Assembly: GCA_002280555.1 (NCBI GenBank)
Contig: NCEE01000016.1
Location: 1-64,000, forward strand
Length of the DNA: 64,000 nucleotides
Direction: 5' to 3'
Origin: Sphingomonas sp. 32-62-10
GTDB taxonomy: Bacteria > Pseudomonadota > Alphaproteobacteria > Sphingomonadales > Sphingomonadaceae
Shown: positions 25,139 through 33,247 of the stretch, piece after piece
Layout of the letters: each line of letters starts with the position of its first letter
Numbering within the stretch: the first letter of the stretch is position 1
Notes under the pieces: model-generated
Told to the model about the DNA's origin: nothing
The model's input: the letters and a program-made list of their open reading frames with translations, nothing else
Databases searched by the model: none
Program-made: the position numbers and the translations under genes

Positions 25139-26209
25139 TTACAGGTTGAAACCCCGAACGACACGAACCTCGCGGTCCTCGGCCTCCACCAGCGCAACCG
25201 GCACATCGTCCAGCATCGCGAAATAGGGGCCATCGTTCACGGCAATCCCGATCAACACCCGCCCCTGTCGGAGCAGCCCTGCCTGATCGGGGGAGAGGGG
25301 TAGAGCCGGGATGTCGTCCAGCCCCGCCCTCAATGGCAGGAGTTTGTCTTCAAGTCCGCGCGCAATACCGAGTTCGGTCAATTTGTCCAGCGATATCGCG
25401 TGGGAGAGGGTGAACGGCCCAGCCTTCGTCCGGCGGAGCATCGTGACATGGCCAACGGTGCCGAGCGCCAGCGCGATGTCGCGCGCGAGGGAGCGGATGT
25501 ACGTGCCTTTGGAGACGTGGGCGGTGAGGGTGATGCGATCAAGTTCCTCCCCGGCACGGAGCATCGGGTCGGATCGTCCCCCGGACGATCCTTGACCATG
25601 CGGGGCATGGTCAACCCGATGCTGGGGACCATTCGCTCCTTCGGCGAATGGTGGAGGGGGCGCTCCACCAGCGCTGCGCTCGTGGTGAACCCCCTCCACC
25701 AGCTTCGCTGGTCCCCCTCCCCGTGCCGGGGAGGATTTCAGTTCAAACACCGTCACGCGCCGCCCCGCCAGCACCACCTCTTCGCCCGCGCGCGCCAGAT
25801 CATAAGCCCGCGCCCCATCTACCTTCAGCGCGGAATAGGCCGGCGGCACCTGCTCGATCGACCCGGTGAAACGCGGCAGTACTGCATCCACCTGCGCCAG
25901 CGTCGGCCGCAAATCGCTTTCGGCGATCACCTTGCCTTCAAGGTCGAGCGTATCGGTCTGCGCCCCGAACGCGATCGTGAAGTCGTACACCTTGTCGCTG
26001 TCGAGCATCCGCCCGGCGAGCTTGGTCGCCTCGCCAATCGCGATCGGTAGCACCCCCGTCGCCAGTGGATCGAGCGTGCCGCCATGGCCGACCTTGATGC
26101 CGCGCTTGCTCGCATCGAACCCCGCCGTTCGCAAAGCACGCTTCACCGCCGACACGCCCTGCGTCGAGCCAAGCCCCAAGGGCTTGTCGAGGATGATCCA
26201 GCCGTGCAC
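25139..26209 (-). CDS. truB: tRNA pseudouridine(55) synthase TruB with a 63-residue in-frame insertion
   Basis: TruB makes pseudouridine 55 in the T-loop of tRNAs. The catalytic Asp is in GHGGTLDPLATG (about residue 47); the motifs KVYDFTIAFGAQTDTLD and KGTYIRSLARDIALALGT follow. The protein has 356 residues instead of about 293. The extra 63 (residues 159-221) lie between RRVTVFELK and LDRITLTAHVSKG. They are rich in Gly, Pro and Arg, and are encoded by a structured repeat at 25546-25734. Both flanks keep normal family sequence and the frame is kept, so the insert probably forms a surface loop. The start is GTG 26209, six bases after the tdk stop. Confidence 0.95.
   Translation of the reverse strand: MHGWIILDKPLGLGSTQGVSAVKRALRTAGFDASKRGIKVGHGGTLDPLATGVLPIAIGEATKLAGRMLDSDKVYDFTIAFGAQTDTLDLEGKVIAESDLRPTLAQVDAVLPRFTGSIEQVPPAYSALKVDGARAYDLARAGEEVVLAGRRVTVFELKSSPARGGGPAKLVEGVHHERSAGGAPPPPFAEGANGPQHRVDHAPHGQGSSGGRSDPMLRAGEELDRITLTAHVSKGTYIRSLARDIALALGTVGHVTMLRRTKAGPFTLSHAISLDKLTELGIARGLEDKLLPLRAGLDDIPALPLSPDQAGLLRQGRVLIGIAVNDGPYFAMLDDVPVALVEAEDREVRVVRGFNL
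25546..25734. repeat. 189-bp nested-hairpin element inserted inside truB
   Basis: The element is bounded by perfect 14-base inverted repeats, CCTCCCCGGCACGG at 25546-25559 and CCGTGCCGGGGAGG at 25721-25734. Inside are further hairpins: GGATCGTCC/GGACGATCC, TTGACCATG/CATGGTCAA, ACCATTCGC/GCGAATGGT, GGAGGGGG/CCCCCTCC and ACCAGC/GCTGGT. Its length is exactly 63 codons and the truB frame stays open through it. It therefore looks like a mobile or formerly mobile structured repeat, similar in kind to the intergenic elements of this genome, tolerated inside a gene. Confidence 0.88.
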
Positions 26210-26214
26210 CGGGT

Positions 26215-26796
26215 TCAGCCCGCAGCGGCGGCAAGCCGTTCCGTGAAATGCTTGCGGCAGAGCGCGACATAACGATCTTCACCGCCAATTTCGGTCTGTT
26301 GCCCTTCCGCCACCGCCTTGCCTGATTCGTCTACGCGCAGGTTCATCGTCGCTTTGCGGCCGCATTCGCACACCGATTTCAGCTCGACCAGGCTGTCCGC
26401 AATCGCCAGCAGCCGCGCCGATCCGGGGAAAAGATCGCCCCGAAAATCAGTGCGCAGGCCATAAGCGAGCACCGGGATGCGCTGTACATCGGCCAGCATG
26501 GCGAGCTGATCGACCTGAGCGGCGGTGAGAAACTGTGCCTCGTCGACTAGCACACAGGCGATCGGCCCCTCGGCGGCAAGCACGGTCGCGGCGAGCTCGG
26601 TGTCAGCATCGAAGGCGATTGCCGGCCGATCAAGCCCGATCCGCGATCCGATCCGCCCGATGCCGGAGCGCGTATCGATTCCGGCGGTGAACAGCACCGT
26701 GTTCATCCCCCGCTCGCGATAATTGAAATCGGCCTGCAGCAGATTGGTCGATTTGCCGGCGTTCATCGACGCGTAGTAGAAATAGAGCTTGGCCAT
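26215..26796 (-). CDS. tdk: Thymidine kinase
   Basis: This 193-residue type II thymidine kinase phosphorylates thymidine to dTMP for salvage. The P-loop is FYYASMNAGKSTNLLQADFN, the Walker B region VLVDEAQFLTAAQVDQL, and the lasso and substrate region GLRTDFRGDLFPGSARLLAI. Two Cys of the Zn-binding lobe are in VCECGRKATM, and one in VALCRKH. It starts one base inside the rbfA stop and ends six bases before truB, so it is built into the translation superoperon, an uncommon location. Confidence 0.95.
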   Translation of the reverse strand: MAKLYFYYASMNAGKSTNLLQADFNYRERGMNTVLFTAGIDTRSGIGRIGSRIGLDRPAIAFDADTELAATVLAAEGPIACVLVDEAQFLTAAQVDQLAMLADVQRIPVLAYGLRTDFRGDLFPGSARLLAIADSLVELKSVCECGRKATMNLRVDESGKAVAEGQQTEIGGEDRYVALCRKHFTERLAAAAG

Positions 26797-27212
26797 CAGT
26801 CCGCGGTATCGGCCTCGTCGTCACCCGCCGCCAGGTCGCGCACTACCTTGGGATCGCGCAGCAGCTTGTCGATATGGCTGCCCTCATCGAAGCTATCGTC
26901 AGCCAGGAATTTGAGCTTGGCCGCATATTTGGTGTTCACCCGCCGCGCGACTTCGCTTTGCAGATAAGCGGTGTTGGTGCGCAATGCCTTCAGCACCACC
27001 GCCTCTTCCTTGCCGAGCAGCGGCTTCACGAACGCGGTTGCGTGGCGCAGATCGGGAGACATCCGCACTTCGGTGACGGTCACCATATGCTTCGCCAGCG
27101 TCTCATCATGCACGTCGCCACGTGCGAGAATGTCGGACAGCGCGTGACGCACCTGCTCGCCAACGCGGAGTAGGCGAACGGAACGGGTTTCGGCGGTGTC
27201 TGCTGGTTTCAT
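26796..27212 (-). CDS. rbfA: Ribosome-binding factor A
   Basis: This 138-residue KH-fold protein is needed for late 16S rRNA processing and cold growth. The family pattern is clear: RLLRVGEQVRHALSDILARG, VTEVRMSPDLRHATAFVKPL and LKFLADDSFDEGSHIDKLLR. In most bacteria it follows infB directly. Here a toxin-antitoxin pair lies between, and the rbfA ATG overlaps the antitoxin stop by four bases (ATGA at 27212-27209), so its translation is coupled to the antitoxin. Confidence 0.96.
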   Translation of the reverse strand: MKPADTAETRSVRLLRVGEQVRHALSDILARGDVHDETLAKHMVTVTEVRMSPDLRHATAFVKPLLGKEEAVVLKALRTNTAYLQSEVARRVNTKYAAKLKFLADDSFDEGSHIDKLLRDPKVVRDLAAGDDEADTAD

Positions 27213-27580
27213 TCGGGCATGATTTCATCAACGGTCACATTTAATGCTTCGGCCAGTTTTCGCCAAAGCGCGGGCTTTCCGTTTGCCTTGCCGTTTTCGA
27301 GGTCCGACAACGCGGACTTGCGGCTGCCGGTTTGCTCAGCGAGTGACTCCAGCGTCATACCGCGATGATTGCGCCACGCGCGCAACGCATTCTCACCCTG
27401 AATGATAGAATTGATCAACGAAAAAGGAACGTACTCCTCACCTTCAGCGCGCCGCTTGTCTGCAGCATCGGCAGCAGCGATATCGTCTCGGTCTTCGGCG
27501 ATGGCCACCAGCCGGGCATAGTCGTCAGCCGGCAACATGGCGATCTTTTGGCCGCCGATTTCAACAATTTGTGCGGTCAT
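27209..27580 (-). CDS. Type II antitoxin, XRE/HTH family
   Basis: This 123-residue protein has an N-terminal part with short beta-like motif IVEIGGQKIAMLPADDYARL (reminiscent of antitoxin dimer segments) and a C-terminal Cro/C1 helix-turn-helix: HRGMTLESLAEQTGSRKSAL followed by SDLENGKANGKPALWRKLAE. It follows the toxin gene with a four-base overlap (ATGA), the toxin-first order seen in HigBA-type pairs. It should neutralise the toxin and repress the operon through the HTH. It is unusual in lying between infB and rbfA, and its stop overlaps the rbfA start. Confidence 0.85.
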   Translation of the reverse strand: MTAQIVEIGGQKIAMLPADDYARLVAIAEDRDDIAAADAADKRRAEGEEYVPFSLINSIIQGENALRAWRNHRGMTLESLAEQTGSRKSALSDLENGKANGKPALWRKLAEALNVTVDEIMPE

Positions 27581-27828
27581 GACCTCTCCTCGTAAGCTGT
27601 GCCGCGGGGCTCAATCGAATCGATAATGATCGTGTCACCCTCGATACGGAAGATTACCCGCCAATCCTGCACTCGTAGCCGATATGCAGTTCGACCTTGC
27701 AAGCGGATCACATTCGCTTGTTGCGACAGCGGCTGCTCAACAAGCAGCGCAATTTTGCGAGCAATCAATTCCCGTTTGTTCGACTTTCGCAGTGCACGGC
27801 CTGCGTCCCGCGAAATTTCCAACTTCAT
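27577..27828 (-). CDS. Type II toxin, RelE/ParE superfamily
   Basis: This 83-residue basic protein has the RelE-fold pattern: helix pair at the start (SRDAGRALRKSNKRELIARK), then VIRLQGRTAYRLRVQDWRVI and FRIEGDTIIIDSIEPRGTAY. The beta-hairpin with Arg residues (YRLRVQDWRVIF) is typical of RelE/HigB mRNA interferases that cut at the ribosomal A site. A ParE-like gyrase target cannot be excluded. It begins 100 bases after the infB stop and overlaps the antitoxin by four bases. Confidence 0.87.
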   Translation of the reverse strand: MKLEISRDAGRALRKSNKRELIARKIALLVEQPLSQQANVIRLQGRTAYRLRVQDWRVIFRIEGDTIIIDSIEPRGTAYEERS

Positions 27829-27864
27829 ACCGATGCCCTATCACGACCACTCGCGGCAGGCAAT

Positions 27865-27900
27865 GGATGTTCTGATATATAGAACGCGCTTTGTCAGAAA
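27865..27900 (-). promoter_or_regulatory. Candidate promoter/operator of the toxin-antitoxin pair
   Basis: In the 99 bases between infB and the toxin gene an AT-rich stretch contains the inverted repeat GTTCT-N7-AGAAC at 27869-27885. Its centre is TATATA-like. This is a plausible operator overlapping a -10 element for antitoxin autoregulation. No convincing -35 at normal spacing was found, so it is tentative. Confidence 0.35.
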
Positions 27901-27927
27901 TCTCGAACGATTATGTTCCTGACGGAT

Positions 27928-30528
27928 TTACAGCGTCCGCTCGCGCAGTTCGACTTCGTAGGTTTCCAGGAAGTCGCCCGGCTTGATGTCGGTATGGCTG
28001 GCAAAGGTCACACCGCATTCCAGGCCCGCACGCACTTCGGGCACATCGTCCTTGAAGCGCCGCAGCGAGGCGATTTCACCGTTATAGATGATCACGTCGT
28101 TGCGGGTGATGCGTGCCTTCAATGCCTTGCGGATATAGCCATCGACCACGAGCAGGCCAGCCGCGCGACCATGCTTGCCGGCGGGGAAGACCTCGCGGAT
28201 TTCGGCGCGGCCGACGACCGTTTCGAATGCCTCGGGGCCAAGCTCGCCCGCCATGCCCAGGCGAATTTCGTCGATCAGGTCATAGATGATGTCGTAATAT
28301 TTGAGCGCGACCTTCTGCCGTTCGGCAATCTCGCGCGCCTTGGCATTGGCGCGCACGTTGAAGCCGATGATCGGCGCACCCGATGCACCGGCCAAGGTAA
28401 CGTCGCTCTCGGTGATGCCGCCCACGCCCGAATGCAGCACGCGGGCACGAATGTCCGCAGTGCTGATCTTGTTGATCGACGCGACGATCGCCTCGACCGA
28501 TCCTTGCGTATCGGCCTTCACAACAAGCGGGTACTCGATCGCCTGCTTTTCCTTCAGCGCGGAGAACATCATCTCCAGGCTGGCAGGGGCCGACGTCGTC
28601 CGCTTGCTGGTGATCACGCCCTGGCGATATTCCGCCACTTCGCGGGCACGCGCTTCATTCTCGACGACCTGCAGTGGATCGCCCGCCATCGGCACGCCCG
28701 ACAGGCCGAGCACTTCAACTGGCATCGACGGGCCCGCTTCCTTGATCTGGCGACCCTTGTCGTCGATCAACGCGCGGACCTTGCCGCTTTCGGCGCCGAC
28801 CACGAACACATCGCCGACTTTCAGCGTGCCCCGGCTGATCAGGATCGTCGCGACGGGGCCGCGGCCCTTGTCGAGCTTCGCCTCGATCACATTGCCCTCA
28901 GCCATGCGGTCGGGATTGGCCTTCAGCTCCATCAGTTCGGCCTGGATCTGGATCTTCTCGATCAGCTCGTCCAGCCCGGTCTTCTTGAGCGCGGACACTT
29001 CGACATCCTGCACATCGCCGGACATTTCCTCGACGATCACTTCATATTGAAGCAATGCCTCGCGGACCTTCTTGGCGTTCGCTTCGGGCTTGTCGATCTT
29101 GTTGATCGCCACGATCATCGGCACACCGGCCGCCTTGGTGTGGTTGATTGCCTCGATCGTCTGTGGCTTCAGCCCGTCATCGGCTGCCACCACAAGGACG
29201 ACGATATCGGTGACGTTCGCCCCGCGCGCGCGCATTTCGGTAAAGGCTTCGTGGCCCGGCGTGTCGAGGAAGGTGATCTTCGACTTGTCCTTCATCGTCA
29301 CCTGATAGGCGCCGATATGCTGGGTGATGCCGTGATCGACATGGCCCATGATCGTAACGACCGGGGGACGGGGCAGCAGGTGATCGTCGACATCGTCCTG
29401 AACGTCGATGGCGATATCGATATCGCTGTCGGACACACGAGTGATGTTGTGGCCGAATTCGGTCACCAGCAGTTCGGCGGTATCCTGATCGATCGTCGCG
29501 TTGATCGTGACGGGCATGCCCATCTTGAACAACGCCTTGACCAGATCGGCACCCTTTTCGGCCATGCGGTTCGCGAGTTCCTGCACAGTGATCGCCTCTG
29601 GCACCACCACGTCGCGGACCTGCTTGGCCTGCACTTCGCGCGGACCACCGAAATGGCGCTTTTCCTTTTCACGCGCACGCTTCAGCGCGGCGAGCGAGCG
29701 GGCACGCGCGCCGTCATTGTCGTTAAGCGCACGGTTGACCGTCAGCTTGCCCGACTGGCGACGGTCATCGACGCCCTTGCGATCACGCGCCGGGCGGGCA
29801 GGGGGTTCGGCGGGACGCTTCGAACCGGGTGCCGAGGCGGGGCCAGCGTTGCCGACAGGGGCTGACGAGGTAACGCGCTCTGGCTCTTCGGCCACGGGCT
29901 CGGGCTTGCGCACGGGCTGCGGACGCTCGGGCCGCGGCACGGGCGTGAAGCGGCGGGGTGCCGGCATGCTGCTGTCGAGCGTCAGCTCGTTCGGGTTGGC
30001 AGCGGGTTCGACGGCCTCAGGCGCGGCCGGCTCGGGGGCTGGCGCTGCCGCAACCGGTGCCGGTGCGTCGGGCGTTGCTTCGGGTTCGGGCGGGGCACGG
30101 CGCGCTTCTTCGGCACGGCGGCGTTCTTCCTCGGCCGCTTCCTGGCGTTCGCGTTCTTCACGGCGGCGCGCTTCCTCGAGCGCGTTCATCCGCGCCTCGT
30201 CGGCCTCGCGCAGCAGCTTGGCCTGGAGTTCCTGACGGGAGAGCAGGCTGTCGCCTGCCTTGCGCGCGGCACTTTGCGGTGGCGGCGCAACGGGCGCGGG
30301 GGCGGGAGTAGCCGCCTGGGGTGCTTCCACAACGGCGGGTTCGTCGACCACGACAGTTTCGGCTTCGCCCGGACGCCGCAGCACGCGACGCGACTTTACT
30401 TCGACGACCACGGTGTTCGAACGGCCATGGCTGAAGCTCTGCTTCACCTTGCCCGTTTCGACCGTGCGCTTGAGACCCAGGGGGGCGCGCATGCCCAATT
30501 TCGGTTTTTCGTTGTCGGTATCGCTCAT
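27928..30528 (-). CDS. infB: Translation initiation factor IF-2 with P-loop and switch I deleted
   Basis: This is an 866-residue protein. The N-terminal domain includes a long Ala/Glu/Pro/Arg-rich linker and a Glu/Arg coiled segment. The GTPase domain has FLDTPGHEAFTEMRARGANV (G3) and AINKIDKPEANAKK (G4). Domains II, III and IV are complete to RERTL. The G1 region is broken: IMGHVDHG is followed at once by ITQHIGAYQV. All IF-2 proteins have about 20 residues between these, including the P-loop Lys-Thr and switch I. The loss is in frame (about 60 bp, junction near 29329-29331). As written it could not bind GTP normally. ATG 30528 is preferred over TTG 30540. Confidence 0.95.
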   Translation of the reverse strand: MSDTDNEKPKLGMRAPLGLKRTVETGKVKQSFSHGRSNTVVVEVKSRRVLRRPGEAETVVVDEPAVVEAPQAATPAPAPVAPPPQSAARKAGDSLLSRQELQAKLLREADEARMNALEEARRREERERQEAAEEERRRAEEARRAPPEPEATPDAPAPVAAAPAPEPAAPEAVEPAANPNELTLDSSMPAPRRFTPVPRPERPQPVRKPEPVAEEPERVTSSAPVGNAGPASAPGSKRPAEPPARPARDRKGVDDRRQSGKLTVNRALNDNDGARARSLAALKRAREKEKRHFGGPREVQAKQVRDVVVPEAITVQELANRMAEKGADLVKALFKMGMPVTINATIDQDTAELLVTEFGHNITRVSDSDIDIAIDVQDDVDDHLLPRPPVVTIMGHVDHGITQHIGAYQVTMKDKSKITFLDTPGHEAFTEMRARGANVTDIVVLVVAADDGLKPQTIEAINHTKAAGVPMIVAINKIDKPEANAKKVREALLQYEVIVEEMSGDVQDVEVSALKKTGLDELIEKIQIQAELMELKANPDRMAEGNVIEAKLDKGRGPVATILISRGTLKVGDVFVVGAESGKVRALIDDKGRQIKEAGPSMPVEVLGLSGVPMAGDPLQVVENEARAREVAEYRQGVITSKRTTSAPASLEMMFSALKEKQAIEYPLVVKADTQGSVEAIVASINKISTADIRARVLHSGVGGITESDVTLAGASGAPIIGFNVRANAKAREIAERQKVALKYYDIIYDLIDEIRLGMAGELGPEAFETVVGRAEIREVFPAGKHGRAAGLLVVDGYIRKALKARITRNDVIIYNGEIASLRRFKDDVPEVRAGLECGVTFASHTDIKPGDFLETYEVELRERTL

Positions 30529-30545
30529 CAGGTCGCTCAAAGTCC

Positions 30546-31292
30546 TCAGATAATCGTGTCGGCTGTTGCCGAGTCGTCAGTCATGGGGTTGGTCACGTCC
30601 CCGGTATTATGGTCGGTATCGTCATCGACGGACGCCGATGCGCCCTGCGACGCCGTTTCGCAAGGCGCAGACTCCGGTTCGGGTCCGATAAAGTGCTGCC
30701 AGCGATTGAGCGCTTCGCCCAGTCGCCGGGCAGCGCCGGGGTCGGTAAGGCCAATATGTACCACGTTTTCGCGGCCCAGCGCCACGGACAATATAGGACG
30801 CGCCAGCGGGATTACCAAACCCCGTGCGCCGCCGCCCTCTTCGTCGCGCCCCACGCGCCACGCCTGGTCGAGCTTTCGCGTGCCGTCTGCACCCGCATCG
30901 CTGGCGTGGAGCAGCAGGTGCAGCTTGCCGCTGCGCGCCGCCTTCTCAATCCGCTCGCCTCCGACGACGATCGTGCCTGCGCGCGATTCGAGGCCCAGCC
31001 TGTCGAGTACGGCTTTCTCCAGCGCCTCGGCGATGCCGGCGGGCAGATCGGCCGGAATCGTGAACGCGCTGGTCTTGAACGCCCGCGCGAGCGCGCCCTT
31101 CAGCTTGCCCTTGGCGATCGCGGTTTCCAGTTCGCCGCGCGTCACGCCGATCCACGCGCCGCGACCCGGTGCCTTGGCACGCACATCGGGATGAATGACG
31201 TCGTCCGGCCCGAGCACCAGCCGAACCAGGTTCGCCCGCGCGGCCCGGTCGCCGGACAGGATGCAGCGGCGGATTGGGTCAGCCGAGGTCAT
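30546..31292 (-). CDS. YlxR (DUF448) plus L7Ae-like RNA-binding protein
   Basis: This 248-residue fusion has an N-terminal YlxR/DUF448 domain: PIRRCILSGDRAARANLVRL, then KAPGRGAWIGVTRGELETAI. The second half resembles ribosomal L7Ae/L30e proteins (RAGTIVVGGERIEKAARSGK, LHLLLHASDAGADGT). YlxR proteins sit between nusA and infB in most bacteria; one has been linked to RNase P, and the exact role is unsettled. ATG 31292 follows GGGAGGG at seven bases. The acidic C-terminal 50 residues are poorly conserved. infB starts 17 bases downstream. Confidence 0.9.
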   Translation of the reverse strand: MTSADPIRRCILSGDRAARANLVRLVLGPDDVIHPDVRAKAPGRGAWIGVTRGELETAIAKGKLKGALARAFKTSAFTIPADLPAGIAEALEKAVLDRLGLESRAGTIVVGGERIEKAARSGKLHLLLHASDAGADGTRKLDQAWRVGRDEEGGGARGLVIPLARPILSVALGRENVVHIGLTDPGAARRLGEALNRWQHFIGPEPESAPCETASQGASASVDDDTDHNTGDVTNPMTDDSATADTII

Positions 31293-31320
31293 GCCGCGGC
31301 CCTCCCAACCCATTTGGAAC

Positions 31321-31412
31321 CGTCATGCTGAACTTGTTTCAGCATCCAACGCGCCGCACTTCCCGTCCGAACTCGCGGAGAGATGGACCCTGAAACAAGT
31401 TCAGGGTGACGG
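31321..31412. repeat. Intergenic palindromic element, family A (copy 2)
   Basis: The two half-sites TGCTGAACTTGTTTCAGCA and CCCTGAAACAAGTTCAGGG are separated by about 40 bases, in the opposite order to the copy at 3129-3220. It lies inside the superoperon, between the tautomerase gene and ylxR, so it would be transcribed and could fold in the message. Confidence 0.88.
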
Positions 31413-31436
31413 CATGTGTGGGGAAACCCTAGCGCC

Positions 31437-31679
31437 TCATCGTGGGGGAACCACATGCGCGTCCTCCCCTGATGTCGAGGCAGGCGCGGGCGCCGGTCGA
31501 TCGGCGATCAGGATGCCGCCCGCGCCGTAATTCTCTGTCGACACTTCCTCGATCACGATCTGCACCGCCGCCGGGTTCTTGCCCAGCCGATCGACCAGCG
31601 AGCGGGTCACGTCGGCGACGATCCCCGCTTTCTGATCGCGCGTGGCCGTGCCCGAAATGCGGATGCTGACGAATGGCAT
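31437..31679 (-). CDS. 4-oxalocrotonate tautomerase family protein
   Basis: This 80-residue protein starts MPFVSIRISG, so after Met removal it has the N-terminal Pro that acts as the catalytic base in tautomerases. The helix (RDQKAGIVADVTRSLVDRLG) and the VQIVIEEVSTENYGAGG strand with the conserved Y/W-G-x-G-G end match the family. The C-terminal 20 residues are a low-complexity Ala/Pro tail. It lies between nusA and ylxR, overlapping the nusA stop by one base; why a tautomerase is in this operon is unknown. Confidence 0.85.
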   Translation of the reverse strand: MPFVSIRISGTATRDQKAGIVADVTRSLVDRLGKNPAAVQIVIEEVSTENYGAGGILIADRPAPAPASTSGEDAHVVPPR

Positions 31680-33242
31680 CAGGCGTCCTCGCCCTCCGCT
31701 GCGTCGGCGGGTGCCGCTTCCTCATCCTCGAACCAGTGTGCGCGGGCGGCCATGATGATCTCATTGCCCTGATCTTCGCTCAGACCATAGTCGGCGAGCA
31801 CACCGCCCTTGTCCTCGGCGCGGCCTTCGGGACGCTTGGTGTCGCTGTCAGCGCGGCGACGCTGTTCCTGGCGCTTCTTCTGTACCAGTTCGTCGGTCGC
31901 CAGATCGGCGAGATCGTCGAGCGTCTTGATCCCCGCCTTGCCGAGCGTGACGAGCATTGCCTCGGTCAGATGCGGCATCGTGGCGAGCGCATCCTCAACG
32001 CCAAGTTCGCGGCGCAGCGTGCGGTTGGCTTCCTCGCGGCGCTCGAGTGCCTCGGTTGCGCGGCTCTGCAGCTCGGCGGCGAGATCCTCGTCAAACCCTT
32101 CGATCGACGCGATTTCGTCAACTTCGACATAAGCGACTTCTTCCAGCGCACCAAAGCCCTCGGCGACCAGCAGCTGGGCCAGCGTCTCGTCGACGTCGAG
32201 CTCGTTCTGGAACATTTCCGAACGCTCGACGAATTCCTTCTGGCGCTTTTCGGACGCATCGGCCTCGGTCAGAATGTCGATCGCCTTGCCGGTCAGCTGG
32301 CTGGCAAGCCGCACATTCTGGCCGCGACGGCCAATCGCGAGCGAGAGCTGATCGTCAGGAACGACCACCTCGATCCGGTCCTCTTCCTCGTCGATCACGA
32401 CGCGGCTGACGCTGGCGGGCTGAAGCGCGCTGACCACGAAGGTCGCGGTGTCGGGCGCACGCGCCGACCGGATCGATCGAGCTGTCATGGGAAATAACGC
32501 CGATCTTGGCGCGCGAACCCGGATCGCGGGCAGCGGCCTTGATCTCGATGATTCCGTCGTAAATCTCGGGCACTTCCTGCGCGAACAGCTTCTTCATGAA
32601 ATCGGGGTGGGCGCGGCTGAGGAAAATCTGCGGGCCGCGGTTTTCGCGGCGCACGTTCAGGATCAGGCTGCGGATGCGATCGTTCACGCGCACCACTTCG
32701 CGTGGGATTTGCGCGTCGCGGCGGATGACGCCTTCGGCGCGGCCCAGATCGACGACGACATGGCCGAACTCGACCCGCTTGACGACGCCGGTGATGATCT
32801 CGCCCACGCGGTCCTTGAACTCTTCAAACTGACGCTCGCGCTCGGCATCGCGGACCTTCTGGAAGATCACCTGCTTTGCGGCCTGGGCGGCAATGCGGCC
32901 GAATTCGATCGGGGGCAGCGGATCGACGATGTAATCGCCGACAACGGCACCGGCCTGAAGCTTCTGCGCTTCCTTCAAATTCACCTGCTTGAAATAATCG
33001 TCAACGGCCTCGACGACTTCGACGACGCGCCACAAGCGGAGATCGCCCGACTGCGGATCGAGCTTCGCGCGGATGTCGTTCTCGGCGCCATAACGGGCAC
33101 GCGCGGCGCGCTGGATCGCGTCTTCCATCGCCTCGATCACGATCCCGCGATCGATCAGCTTTTCCTTGGCGACGGCATCCGCAATCGCGATCAGTTCGGC
33201 TTTGTTGGCGGAAACGGCAGAGCCGCCGGGGGCAGTGGCCAT
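31679..33242 (-). pseudogene. nusA: nusA, internal deletion with frameshift
   Basis: NusA is the elongation, pausing and termination factor. The N-terminal domain and S1 domain read normally from ATG 33242 to SSIDPVGAC at 32457. The C-terminal part (DTATFVVSALQPASVSRVVI, AIGRRGQNVRLASQLTGKAI, two acidic repeats) reads in another frame from 32452 to the stop at 31679. NusA proteins have about 27 residues between, forming most of KH1 after the G-A-C signature. Only four bases remain here, so about 77 bp are missing. The remaining sequence on both sides is highly conserved. nusA is essential in most bacteria, so a sequencing or assembly error is the first explanation. Confidence 0.93.
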
Positions 33243-33247
33243 GAGTG

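Noticed and set aside
27913..29865. A 650-codon open frame on the plus strand across infB
   Set aside because: It mirrors IF-2 codons and resembles no family. The minus-strand reading is clearly IF-2.
32440..32475. Programmed frameshifting in nusA
   Set aside because: Beyond the frame change, about 27 conserved residues are missing from the DNA. Frameshifting could not restore them. The same argument applies to hpnJ at 867.
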